NCBI RefSeq assembly: GCF_002289575.1
Contig: NZ_NTGA01000018.1
Coordinates: 1-64,000 of the forward strand
Source of the DNA: Dietzia natronolimnaea
Lineage (GTDB): Bacteria > Actinomycetota > Actinomycetes > Mycobacteriales > Mycobacteriaceae
Reading direction: 5' to 3'
Length of the DNA: 64,000 bases
In this document: positions 47,672 through 55,013 of the stretch, piece by piece
Numbering within the stretch: position 1 is the stretch's first letter
Layout of the letters: every line of letters starts with the position of its first letter
Translations under genes and position numbers: made by a program
Notes under the pieces: generated by a model
Seen by the model: only the letters and a program-made list of their open reading frames with translations
Told to the model about the DNA's origin: nothing
The model's database searches: none

Positions 47672-48867
47672 GTGCCCTGACTCTGGGCGCGCTCGCGGTC
47701 GGCTTCGTCCTCCTGGTCGCGGGCGGGGAGTCCCTCGTCCGGGGAGCGAGCAGGTTGGCCCTCACCATCGGTATGTCGCCACTGGTGGTGGGGTTGACCG
47801 TCGTCGCGTTCGCCACCTCGACCCCGGAACTCGCGGTGAGCGTCGACGCCGCCCTGAGCGGTCACCCGGGGCTGGCGGTCGGCAACGTGGTGGGCAGCAA
47901 CATCGCGAACATTCTGCTCATCCTGGGGCTCACCGCGTTGATCGCCCCACTGCTCGCGAAGTCCCGCATCGTTCGTGTCGACATCCCCATCATGGTGGGG
48001 CTCTCCATCGTGCTGTTGGTGGTGGCACTGGACGGGGTGATCAGCGCGCTCAACGGCATGCTCCTACTCGCAGGGCTGGTGGCCTACGTGGTGGCGACGG
48101 TGGTCATCTCCCGCAAGCACTCCACCGACCCGGCCGAGACCACGCACGACGGGTCGCGGGCCGAGAGCACCGCCGAAAGCACGGCAGACAGCACCGCCGG
48201 CGCGGAGTCGGACGCGGACGCCGACTCGGCCACGGACGGTGACCCGGAGGCGCGCACGGGGGCTCGTTCGGTCCTCATGAGCAGCGCGATGGTCGCCCTG
48301 GGCGTGCTCCTGCTGGTCGTCGGCGCTCGCCTGTTGGTCACCGCGGCGAGCGATCTGGCGGCGGCCTGGGGCATGAGCGATCTGGTCATCGGCCTCACCG
48401 TGGTGGCGATCGGCACGTCACTCCCCGAGCTCGCGACCAGCCTGGTGGCCGCGTTCCGGGGTGAGCGCGATATGGCGGTGGGGAACATCGTCGGCAGCAA
48501 CATGTTCAACATCGGAGCGGTTCTGGGCGTCACGTCCCTGATCACGCCGATCGAGGTCGCCGCGGGGGCGATCAGATTCGACCTCCCGATCATGGTGGCC
48601 GTCGCACTGGCCCTGTTGCCTATCGCGTTCACCGGCATGGCGATCAAGCGTTGGGAGGGGTTCCTCTTCGCCGGTTTCTACGCGGCCTACATCGCCTACG
48701 TCGTGCTCCAGGCGTCGGGCCACGACGCCCTCGAGCCGTTCAGCACCGCCATGCTCTGGTTCGTCATTCCCTTCACCGCGGTGTGGTTGGTCGTGTTGGC
48801 CACCTACGAACTCGGCGTGATCCGGGGGCGGAAACTGGCACGACGACAGCTCGTCGCGCGGGAGTAG
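47668..48867 (+). CDS. CaCA-family sodium/calcium-type antiporter
   Basis: The 399-residue membrane protein has the two inverted alpha-repeats of CaCA exchangers: VVAFATSTPELAVSVDAAL with GNVVGSNIANI, and VVAIGTSLPELATSLVAAF with GNIVGSNMFNI. It has about ten helices. Between the halves lies a hydrophilic Ser/Thr/Asp/Glu-rich loop (about 152-203) of the size and charge seen in calcium-responsive exchangers; whether it binds calcium is unproven. It is coupled to a 24-codon leader ORF. It converges on ktrA. Confidence 0.92.
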   Translation: MSALTLGALAVGFVLLVAGGESLVRGASRLALTIGMSPLVVGLTVVAFATSTPELAVSVDAALSGHPGLAVGNVVGSNIANILLILGLTALIAPLLAKSRIVRVDIPIMVGLSIVLLVVALDGVISALNGMLLLAGLVAYVVATVVISRKHSTDPAETTHDGSRAESTAESTADSTAGAESDADADSATDGDPEARTGARSVLMSSAMVALGVLLLVVGARLLVTAASDLAAAWGMSDLVIGLTVVAIGTSLPELATSLVAAFRGERDMAVGNIVGSNMFNIGAVLGVTSLITPIEVAAGAIRFDLPIMVAVALALLPIAFTGMAIKRWEGFLFAGFYAAYIAYVVLQASGHDALEPFSTAMLWFVIPFTAVWLVVLATYELGVIRGRKLARRQLVARE

Positions 48868-48886
48868 CCAGGTGGTCAGGATCGGT

Positions 48887-49552
48887 TCATGACAGCTCGG
48901 CAAAGCGTTCGGTGTCCCGAACCCGACCCGAGACGATGATGGTGTCGCCCTCGGTGAGGACCGTCTCGGCCGTGGCGTAGGTGAACCCCTCCCCCGGACG
49001 CTTGATGGCGACCACGGTGACTCCGAAGTCGGTGCGGATACTGCTCTGCCCGAGCGGCTGGCCGAGAGCGAAGGTCGGCGCGGACGTCTTGACCATGGCG
49101 AAGCCGTCATCGAACTCGATGTAGTCGATCATCCTGCCCCGCACCAGGTGGGCGACACGCTTTCCCATGTCGTGCTCGGGTCGCACGACGTGGTGGACGC
49201 CGATCTGGGTAAGGATCTTGGCGTGGGAGTTGCTCGTGGCCTTGGCCCAGATGTTGGGCACGTCCAGGTTGATGAGCACCGACGCGGTGAGCAGGCTCGC
49301 CTCGAGGTCGGAGCCCATCCCCACGACAGCGCGGTCGAACTGGTGGACCGACAGCTGGCGCAGAGACTCCTCGTCGGTGGTGTCGGCCACCACCGCGTGG
49401 GTCAGACGGTGCGCGACCCTCTGCACCACGGCGTCGCTGGAGTCCACGCCCAGGACCTCGGCGCCCTGCGCCATCAACTCCAGGGCCAGGGATTTGCCGA
49501 ACCGGCCCAGTCCCAGAACCACCACGGCGTCGGGAGCTCGTCGTCTAGCCAA
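48887..49552 (-). CDS. Potassium uptake regulator KtrA/TrkA-type (RCK)
   Basis: The 221-residue cytoplasmic protein has RCK_N (VVVLGLGRFGKSLALELMAQGAEVLGVDSS) and RCK_C domains (LGQPLGQSSIRTDFGVTVVAIKR ... GDTIIVSG). It gates the potassium channel-like KtrB in response to nucleotides. The TTG at 49552 has AGAGAGG 7 nt upstream and overlaps the ktrB stop by 8 bp. A GTG 60 bp earlier, inside ktrB, is less likely. Confidence 0.9.
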   Translation of the reverse strand: MARRRAPDAVVVLGLGRFGKSLALELMAQGAEVLGVDSSDAVVQRVAHRLTHAVVADTTDEESLRQLSVHQFDRAVVGMGSDLEASLLTASVLINLDVPNIWAKATSNSHAKILTQIGVHHVVRPEHDMGKRVAHLVRGRMIDYIEFDDGFAMVKTSAPTFALGQPLGQSSIRTDFGVTVVAIKRPGEGFTYATAETVLTEGDTIIVSGRVRDTERFAELS

Positions 49553-50939
49553 TGAGGGGCCTCTCTGCGGGAAGGTCGTACCGCCGGCCACGCTGCCGCG
49601 CGGCCAGTGCACTGACCATGGTGATCGGGCCGATGCGGCCCAGGTACATGAGCAGTATCAGTATCCACTGCCCCCAGTGGGGCAGTTCTGCGGTGATCCC
49701 CGTGGACAATCCCACCGTGGCGAACGCGGAGGTCACCTCGAAGAGCAGCTCGTTGAGGCCGAACGGCGTGCCGGCGAGCAGTACGATCGTCGAGGTCATG
49801 ACGAGCCCGATTCCGATCAGCGCCACCGCGAGAGCCTGTCGCTGCACCCGGGTGTCAACGCGGCGGTCGAGAATGGTCACCGACCGCTCACCGCGGACCT
49901 CGGCGATGATGATGAACAGCAGCAGGGCGAAGGTGGTCACCTTGATCCCGCCGGCGGTGCCACCGCTGCCCCCGCCGATGAACATCAGCACGTCGGTGAC
50001 GAGCAGCGTCGCGTCGTCCAGGTCGGCGTAGTCGACGCTGTTGAATCCGGCGGTCCGGGGCATCACGCCCTGGAACGCCGCCACCAGGATCTTCTCCGCC
50101 GCGTTGTACCCCTGCAGGGTGCGGGCCCACTCCAACGCCAGGACCGCTCCGAACCCGAGGGCCAACAGCACCGCCGTCACCGAGACGGTCAGTCGGGTGT
50201 GCAGCGTCCACCCCGCCCGCGACCGGCTGCGAGGAGCCCGGCGCCGGAGGCGCCGGCCTATCTCGAACAGAACCGGGAACCCCAGGCCACCCAGGATCAC
50301 CGCGATCATCAGGGGGACGCAGATCCACGGGTCGGTGGCGAACCCGATCATGTTGTCGCTGTAGAGGGCGAACCCGGCGTTGTTGAACGACGAGATGGAG
50401 TGGAACACCCCGAGCCAGAGGGCCCTCAGCACGGGCTCGTCATAGCCCAGGGCGAAGCGGAGTGCCAGCGCGGCGGCGGTGACGAGTTCGATCCCGATGC
50501 TCAACCGGATCACACCGATGACGACGTCGCGGACATCGCCGAGCTCGGACGCACGGGCCTCGGCCGCGGTGTTCATCCGGGCCTTGAGCCCGATCTGATC
50601 GGCCAGCACCAATCCGACCATCGAGGCCATGGTCATGATCCCCAGGCCGCCTGCCTGGATCAGGGCGAGGATGACCACCTGACCGAACCCCGACCAGTGC
50701 ACCGGGGTGTCCACGACGATCAGCCCCGTCAGGCACATCGCCGACGTCGAGGTGAACAGCGCCTCCGTGAACCCGGTGCTGCTCCCGGGCTCGACGGCTC
50801 CGGGCAGGAGCAACAACGCCGTGCCCACCACGATCGCTGCGGCGAAGCTCATCGCCACGACCCGGACCGGGCTCAGCACCACCCAGCCGGACCACCGCCG
50901 AAGCCCGGACGGCCAGACCCGTCTGTCACCATCAGTCAC
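49545..50939 (-). CDS. Potassium transporter KtrB/TrkH family
   Basis: The membrane protein has four channel-like repeats with selectivity-filter glycines: SAMCLTGLIV, SSFNNAGFALY, MPRTAGFNSVDY and FATVGLSTGI. These make it a K+ uptake subunit working with the overlapping KtrA. Length is 464 from the GTG at 50939; an ATG at 50981 gives a longer, basic N-terminus, so the start is uncertain. A hairpin (GCCGGGAC and GTCCCGGC, 50963-50989) lies in its leader. Confidence 0.93.
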   Translation of the reverse strand: MTDGDRRVWPSGLRRWSGWVVLSPVRVVAMSFAAAIVVGTALLLLPGAVEPGSSTGFTEALFTSTSAMCLTGLIVVDTPVHWSGFGQVVILALIQAGGLGIMTMASMVGLVLADQIGLKARMNTAAEARASELGDVRDVVIGVIRLSIGIELVTAAALALRFALGYDEPVLRALWLGVFHSISSFNNAGFALYSDNMIGFATDPWICVPLMIAVILGGLGFPVLFEIGRRLRRRAPRSRSRAGWTLHTRLTVSVTAVLLALGFGAVLALEWARTLQGYNAAEKILVAAFQGVMPRTAGFNSVDYADLDDATLLVTDVLMFIGGGSGGTAGGIKVTTFALLLFIIIAEVRGERSVTILDRRVDTRVQRQALAVALIGIGLVMTSTIVLLAGTPFGLNELLFEVTSAFATVGLSTGITAELPHWGQWILILLMYLGRIGPITMVSALAARQRGRRYDLPAERPLIG

Positions 50940-51185
50940 GAACTGAGACTGTAGACCTACGCGCCGGGACGGCGGTCTCATGTCCCGGCATCGACCCCCA
51001 ACCAAGCGATCCACTGTTAGTCGGCGATGATGTGAGCGCTGTCACCGGAGGGTAGAGCGTGCCGGTCCGAACCGGGGCCCGATCCCGCCGGACGGAGTAC
51101 CAACGCGGAACGGAACTTCCTGCATATATCGGCCTGCGGGCGCCCCGAGGACCGCCCAATGCGCCACCTGCACCATCAACTAAAA

Positions 51186-51207
51186 GATTGTGGCCTGGGC
51201 CACAATC
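51186..51207. promoter_or_regulatory. Perfect palindrome upstream of ADH
   Basis: Arms GATTGTGGCC and GGCCACAATC are separated by TG. It covers the position expected for the -35 of the ADH promoter. Its sequence differs from the GTTAGCC-type sites, so a second regulator may bind. Confidence 0.6.
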
Positions 51208-51215
51208 CTGCTGTA

Positions 51216-51233
51216 GGGTAACCACTGTTAGCC
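51216..51233. promoter_or_regulatory. Candidate TetR operator at the ADH promoter
   Basis: GGGTAAC-CACT-GTTAGCC matches the perfect palindrome before the monooxygenase gene (54988-55005) in both arms except one base. It overlaps the putative -10 TAGGGT. Confidence 0.55.
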
Positions 51234-51295
51234 ACGGGCGGCACGGAAAACGCGCGACGCCCGATCCCAGCTCGACAACGAAGGACGGTGCCGCC

Positions 51296-52465
51296 GTGCA
51301 GTCATCACTCATCTCTCTGACCCCCATGGAGAGAGTCCATATCGGGACCCCCGTCGCGGAGGCCGCGGCACAGGAAGCGGAGCTCCTCGGCGCGAGCCGG
51401 GTCTTCGTGGTCTGCAGTGGGACCCTGAACTCCCAGACCGACGAGATCCGACGGGTGGTCGAGGCCCTGGGCGACAGGTTCGTCGGCCTGTTCGACGCGG
51501 TCCGGCCCCATGTGCCCCGCGAGGACGTCATCGCGGCGACCCTGGTCGCGGCCGACGCGGATCCGGACATGCTGCTGTGTGTCGGCGGCGGTTCGGCGAC
51601 GGACCTGACGAAGATCCTCGCGGTGACCCTGGAGCACGGGATTCGCACGACCTCCGATATGGACGCCTACCACCTGCAGGTCAACCCCGACACGTCGGTG
51701 ACCGCCCCGAGTTTCTCGGCTCCGAGTATCCCCGTGGTGGTGGCCCCCACGACACTGGCCGGAGGGGAGTTCAACGCCCTCGCGGGATCGACGGACGAGA
51801 AGAGCAACGTCAAGGAGGGCTACGTCCATCCGGCGATGACCCCGCGGGCCGTCATCCTCGATCCCGCGCTCACCCGGCACACGCCGGAGTGGCTGTGGCT
51901 CTCGACCGGGGTGCGCGCTCTCGACCACGCCTTCGAGACCCTGGGTTCACTCGAGTCGAACGGGTACTACGACGGGATGGCCATGAACGCCATCCGCCTC
52001 CTCTCCGAGGGCCTCGTCCGGGTGAAGGAGGACGGCGACGACCTGGAGGCCAGGCGGATGTGCCAGGTCGGAGCCTGGTCCTCGATGGTCGCGATCGTCG
52101 CCGGCCTGGACATGGGTATCAGCCACGCGGTCGGCCATGCGCTCGGCGGGTCGTTCAAGGTCCCGCACGGACACACCTCCTGCGTGATGGCGCCGTTCGC
52201 CCTGGAGTACAACCGGGAGGTCAACGAGCATCGCCAGACCCTCATCAGCGTGGCGTTCGGCGAGCCGCAGACGCCCGCACACGAGCTCGCCGACGCGCTC
52301 ATCAGGCGCCTGGGCATGCCGCGGTCGCTCACCGAGGTCGGACTGTCCGAGGACGATCTGCCCAGCCTCGCGGCATACACCTTCAAGGACATCTGGTGCG
52401 GGACCAACCCGAACCCGATCGCGGACGCGGACGCGCTCGTCCCCCTGCTGCGTCGGGCGCTCTGA
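51296..52465 (+). CDS. Iron-containing alcohol dehydrogenase/maleylacetate reductase family protein
   Basis: The 389-residue oxidoreductase has the NAD loop CVGGGSATDLTK (about 97-108), VVAPTTLAGGEFNALAG, and the metal region GHALGGSFKVPHGHTSCVMAP. The usual iron motif D-x-x-x-H (DALTHA type) reads RALDHAFE: Arg207 replaces the Asp while His211 is kept. The three other His are visible. This resembles maleylacetate-reductase-like members, which may not need iron. GTG at 51296 is chosen because AAGGA precedes it and the fold starts soon after. It is the first gene of the island. Confidence 0.85.
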   Translation: MQSSLISLTPMERVHIGTPVAEAAAQEAELLGASRVFVVCSGTLNSQTDEIRRVVEALGDRFVGLFDAVRPHVPREDVIAATLVAADADPDMLLCVGGGSATDLTKILAVTLEHGIRTTSDMDAYHLQVNPDTSVTAPSFSAPSIPVVVAPTTLAGGEFNALAGSTDEKSNVKEGYVHPAMTPRAVILDPALTRHTPEWLWLSTGVRALDHAFETLGSLESNGYYDGMAMNAIRLLSEGLVRVKEDGDDLEARRMCQVGAWSSMVAIVAGLDMGISHAVGHALGGSFKVPHGHTSCVMAPFALEYNREVNEHRQTLISVAFGEPQTPAHELADALIRRLGMPRSLTEVGLSEDDLPSLAAYTFKDIWCGTNPNPIADADALVPLLRRAL

Positions 52466-52496
52466 GCACCGTCGCAGGCCCGCGAGGCCAACCGAT

Positions 52497-52531
52497 CCGG
52501 CCCCCTTCCGACAGTGGCGGAAGGGGGCCGG
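52497..52531. terminator. Strong hairpin terminator after ADH
   Basis: A perfect 14-bp stem (CCGGCCCCCTTCCG with CGGAAGGGGGCCGG), with a 7-nt loop, is followed by TTCTCGTTC. It stands between ADH and the converging TetR gene. Confidence 0.75.
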
Positions 52532-52561
52532 TTCTCGTTCGCGGGGGCGGGGGCGGGGGCG

Positions 52562-53173
52562 CTACCGGATCACCTCATCCGCGCCACCGCGGACCCCGAC
52601 CCGGCGCCTGAGGATTCCGTCGACGATGTAGTCCACGTAGGTGGAGACCAGAGAGTCGATGTCGTAGTCGTCCCGCAGCCACCAGCTCACGCCATTCATG
52701 AGGTCCAGGATCGCCACGGCCGCACGCATCGGGTCGTCGACGCCGAACTCCTCGGCGCGGATGCCCGCGGCGATCACGTCGCGCACCCGCCGCTGGTAGT
52801 ACTTGCGGTACTCGACCACGCGGTCACGGTGTTCCTCCGTGAGCGCGGAGAGCTCCCGAAGGCTGACCAGATGCTCCACCCGGTTCACCGCCAGGTGGCG
52901 GAGGTGGACGTCGATCAGTGCGGTGAGCCGCTCGGTCGGTGTCCCGGTCTCGTCGAGGACGAGCAGGTTCTCCTCCACGGGCACACGGGTCATCTTCAGT
53001 GCGATCGCGTAGAGGATCTCCTCTTTGGAGCCGAAGTGGTTGTACAGGCTGGCGCCCTTGATCCCCACCGAGTCGGCGATGCCGCGCATCCCCGCCGAGT
53101 GGTAGCCCTGCTCGGCGAAGTACTCGGCGGCCGCGGCCAGTATCGAGTCGCGTCTGCTGGGCTCGGTGTTCAG
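52562..53173 (-). CDS. TetR-family transcriptional regulator
   Basis: The N-terminal DNA-binding domain (DSILAAAAEYFAEQGYHSAGMRGIADSVGIKGASLYNHFGSKEEILYAI) is a complete TetR helix-turn-helix, and the rest is a ligand domain. The first ATG (53089) lies inside this domain. In-frame sequence upstream has no ATG, GTG or TTG nearby; the CTG at 53173 has AAAGGA 8 nt before it and gives 203 residues, the normal length. A CTG start, or other unusual initiation, is thus likely. It begins 4 bp from the acyl-CoA synthetase stop. It probably controls the island. Confidence 0.85.
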   Translation of the reverse strand: MNTEPSRRDSILAAAAEYFAEQGYHSAGMRGIADSVGIKGASLYNHFGSKEEILYAIALKMTRVPVEENLLVLDETGTPTERLTALIDVHLRHLAVNRVEHLVSLRELSALTEEHRDRVVEYRKYYQRRVRDVIAAGIRAEEFGVDDPMRAAVAILDLMNGVSWWLRDDYDIDSLVSTYVDYIVDGILRRRVGVRGGADEVIR

Positions 53174-53177
53174 CGTC

Positions 53178-54848
53178 TCAGTCCTTTGCGTGCAGGCGGC
53201 GTAGCTCCCTCTTGAGTAGCTTGCCCTGGGGGTCCGTCGGAAGCTCGTCCACGATCGTGATCACCTTGGGGACCTTATATCCTGCGAGCACCGTCTTGCA
53301 GTGGTCTCGCAACTCCGGACCCGACACGTCGCTGCCGTCGACGGCGATGACGAACCCGGAGACGGCCTCGGACCAGTACTCGTCCGGGAGTCCGACCACG
53401 GCGGCACGCGCCACCCCGGGATGGGCCTGGAGGACGCGCTCGACCTCCTGCGAGGACACGTTGTATCCCCCTGTCTTGATCATGTCCTTGTTGCGGTCGA
53501 GGAAGAACATGTTGCCCTCGGCATCGCGCCGGACGATGTCTCCGGTGTGGAGCCAGCCGCCGTCGAGGACCGCGGCGGTCTTCTCAGGATCCTTGTAGTA
53601 CCCGGCCATCACCGACGGGGTGCGGCACAGGAGCTCCCCGCTCTCGGACTCGTTCCCGTCGGCGTCGACCACCTTGATCTCCAGATGACCGACGGGCTTG
53701 CCGATCCAGGTGGGGTCCTGCCCGGGAACATCCTCGAGTTGCTTGAACCAGCCGACCGACCCGAGCTGGGTCAGCTCCGACTGGCCCCAGTAGGTTCCCC
53801 AGATCGACCGCGGCGCGGCGCGATGCCAGGCGTCCACCGTTCGCGGGGAGACCTGTCCCCCGTAGGTCAGACACCGTTGGATGGTCCCCACCGCGTCGGG
53901 TCCGAAGTCCGGATGGTCCGCCAGCGAGATGAAGAACGTCGGCGTCTGGGCCAGGACCGAGATCTGCTCTGTCTTGATCATCGCCAACACGTCGGCCGGC
54001 GCGAGGCTGGCCGGCAGGACGAGGGTCGCGCCCAGCAGGATGAGCGAGGTCAGTGAGCCGATCCCGGCGATCGTGTGGAACGGCATGACGAATAGCCAGA
54101 CGTCGTCGTCCAGGCAGCGCAACCCCCACGTGTACGCGGGCGAGGTGGAGATGAGGTAGTTGCGGTGTGGCAGCATGACGCCCTTGGGGGCCGCCTCGGT
54201 CCCGCTCGTGTAGACGATCATCGCGAGGTCGAGTTCGTCGACGTCGCACTCGGGCTCCGAGTCCGGGGAGGAGTCGATCAGGCGGTCGAAATCGTGACAC
54301 CCCGGATCGTCAGCGGAGCCGGAGTCCGCAGCGTCGAGGACGACGATCTCGGGCCGGGCCTCGGAGTCACCGAGCGCCGCCCGGACCACCGGGAGAAACT
54401 CCGCGGCCACGACCACCGCCGCGGGTTCCAGGTGGTTGAGCTGGTGCGCCACCTCTCCCACCCCAAGCAACACGTTGATCCCGGAGTACGCGGCCCCGAT
54501 CTTGAGTGCTCCGTAGTAGGCGATGACCGACTCGACACGGTTTCGTGCCATCACCGCGACCCGGTCGCCGCGGGAGACGCCGAGTCCGAGGAGCATGTGA
54601 GCGGCCCGGTTGGCGCTCCGGTCGAGCTCGCCATAGGTGGTGACGGTCCGCCCGCCACCAGGGGCGTAGGAGACGATCGCGGCCGTGCCGGCCCGGCTCT
54701 GCGCGTGACGCCGGAGCTGGTCGCCGAGGGTCGCTCGTCCCAGGAGGGTGGACTGCGTGGAGGTCAGGCTCCGGTCCGTGGTGCGACCGTCCGCCGAGGA
54801 CTGGCGGGACTCGGTGGCACCCGAGGCGACGTGAACCGACTGTTCCAT
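53178..54848 (-). CDS. Acyl-CoA synthetase (ANL superfamily)
   Basis: The 556-residue enzyme activates an acid to its CoA ester via acyl-AMP. Motifs: A3 YTSGTEAAPKGVML (about 213-226), A5 region IWGTYWGQSELTQLG, A7 GWLHTGDIVRRDAEGN, A8 MIKTGGYNVSSQEVERVL and C-terminal lysine in PQGKLLKRELRR. The start has GGGAGAG about 9 nt upstream. Substrate is not predictable; long- or branched-chain and aromatic acids are possible. It is divergent from the monooxygenase gene, with palindromes between. Confidence 0.92.
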   Translation of the reverse strand: MEQSVHVASGATESRQSSADGRTTDRSLTSTQSTLLGRATLGDQLRRHAQSRAGTAAIVSYAPGGGRTVTTYGELDRSANRAAHMLLGLGVSRGDRVAVMARNRVESVIAYYGALKIGAAYSGINVLLGVGEVAHQLNHLEPAAVVVAAEFLPVVRAALGDSEARPEIVVLDAADSGSADDPGCHDFDRLIDSSPDSEPECDVDELDLAMIVYTSGTEAAPKGVMLPHRNYLISTSPAYTWGLRCLDDDVWLFVMPFHTIAGIGSLTSLILLGATLVLPASLAPADVLAMIKTEQISVLAQTPTFFISLADHPDFGPDAVGTIQRCLTYGGQVSPRTVDAWHRAAPRSIWGTYWGQSELTQLGSVGWFKQLEDVPGQDPTWIGKPVGHLEIKVVDADGNESESGELLCRTPSVMAGYYKDPEKTAAVLDGGWLHTGDIVRRDAEGNMFFLDRNKDMIKTGGYNVSSQEVERVLQAHPGVARAAVVGLPDEYWSEAVSGFVIAVDGSDVSGPELRDHCKTVLAGYKVPKVITIVDELPTDPQGKLLKRELRRLHAKD

Positions 54849-54868
54849 GATTTCTCACTCTCCCGCGG

Positions 54869-54902
54869 CACTGACCGCCGTTAGTATGACCTGGCTCATA
54901 CT
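54869..54902. promoter_or_regulatory. Operator-like sites at the acyl-CoA synthetase promoter
   Basis: Two elements overlap. First, CTGAC-CGCC-GTTAG (within 54869-54886), a weaker relative of the GGNTAAC-N4-GTTAGCC site. Second, a perfect inverted repeat AGTATGA-N6-TCATACT (54883-54902). On the minus strand CATACT may be the -10 box. Confidence 0.5.
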
Positions 54903-54977
54903 TGCATCGCTAGCGGGCACGGTCAACCCGGCCTCGTAAGCAAAATTCTCACCTCCCCACCAGCAAGCGTCAATCTC

Positions 54978-55013
54978 TTGGCCCTGAGGCTAACTGCTGT
55001 TAGCCTGCGAAGT
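54978..55013 (+). promoter_or_regulatory. Promoter and operator of the monooxygenase gene
   Basis: TTGGCC (54978-54983) and TAGCCT (55001-55006) are spaced by 17 bp. The -10 ends 7 nt before the ATG, so the mRNA is likely leaderless. The perfect palindrome GGCTAAC-TGCT-GTTAGCC (54988-55005) fills the spacer and overlaps the -10, ideal for repression. Confidence 0.6.

Larger units (their letters stand above)
50940..51295. promoter_or_regulatory. 356-bp divergent control region, ktrB / ADH
   Basis: No gene is seen. It holds a hairpin near ktrB (50963-50989), a lone right half-site CACTGTTAGTC (about 51012-51022), a perfect 22-bp palindrome (51186-51207), a TAGGGT box (51214-51219) and the 18-bp operator-like GGGTAAC-CACT-GTTAGCC (51216-51233). 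Base composition near 51100-51200 is less GC-rich than the coding DNA, with AAAAG and ATATAT-like runs. Confidence 0.5.
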
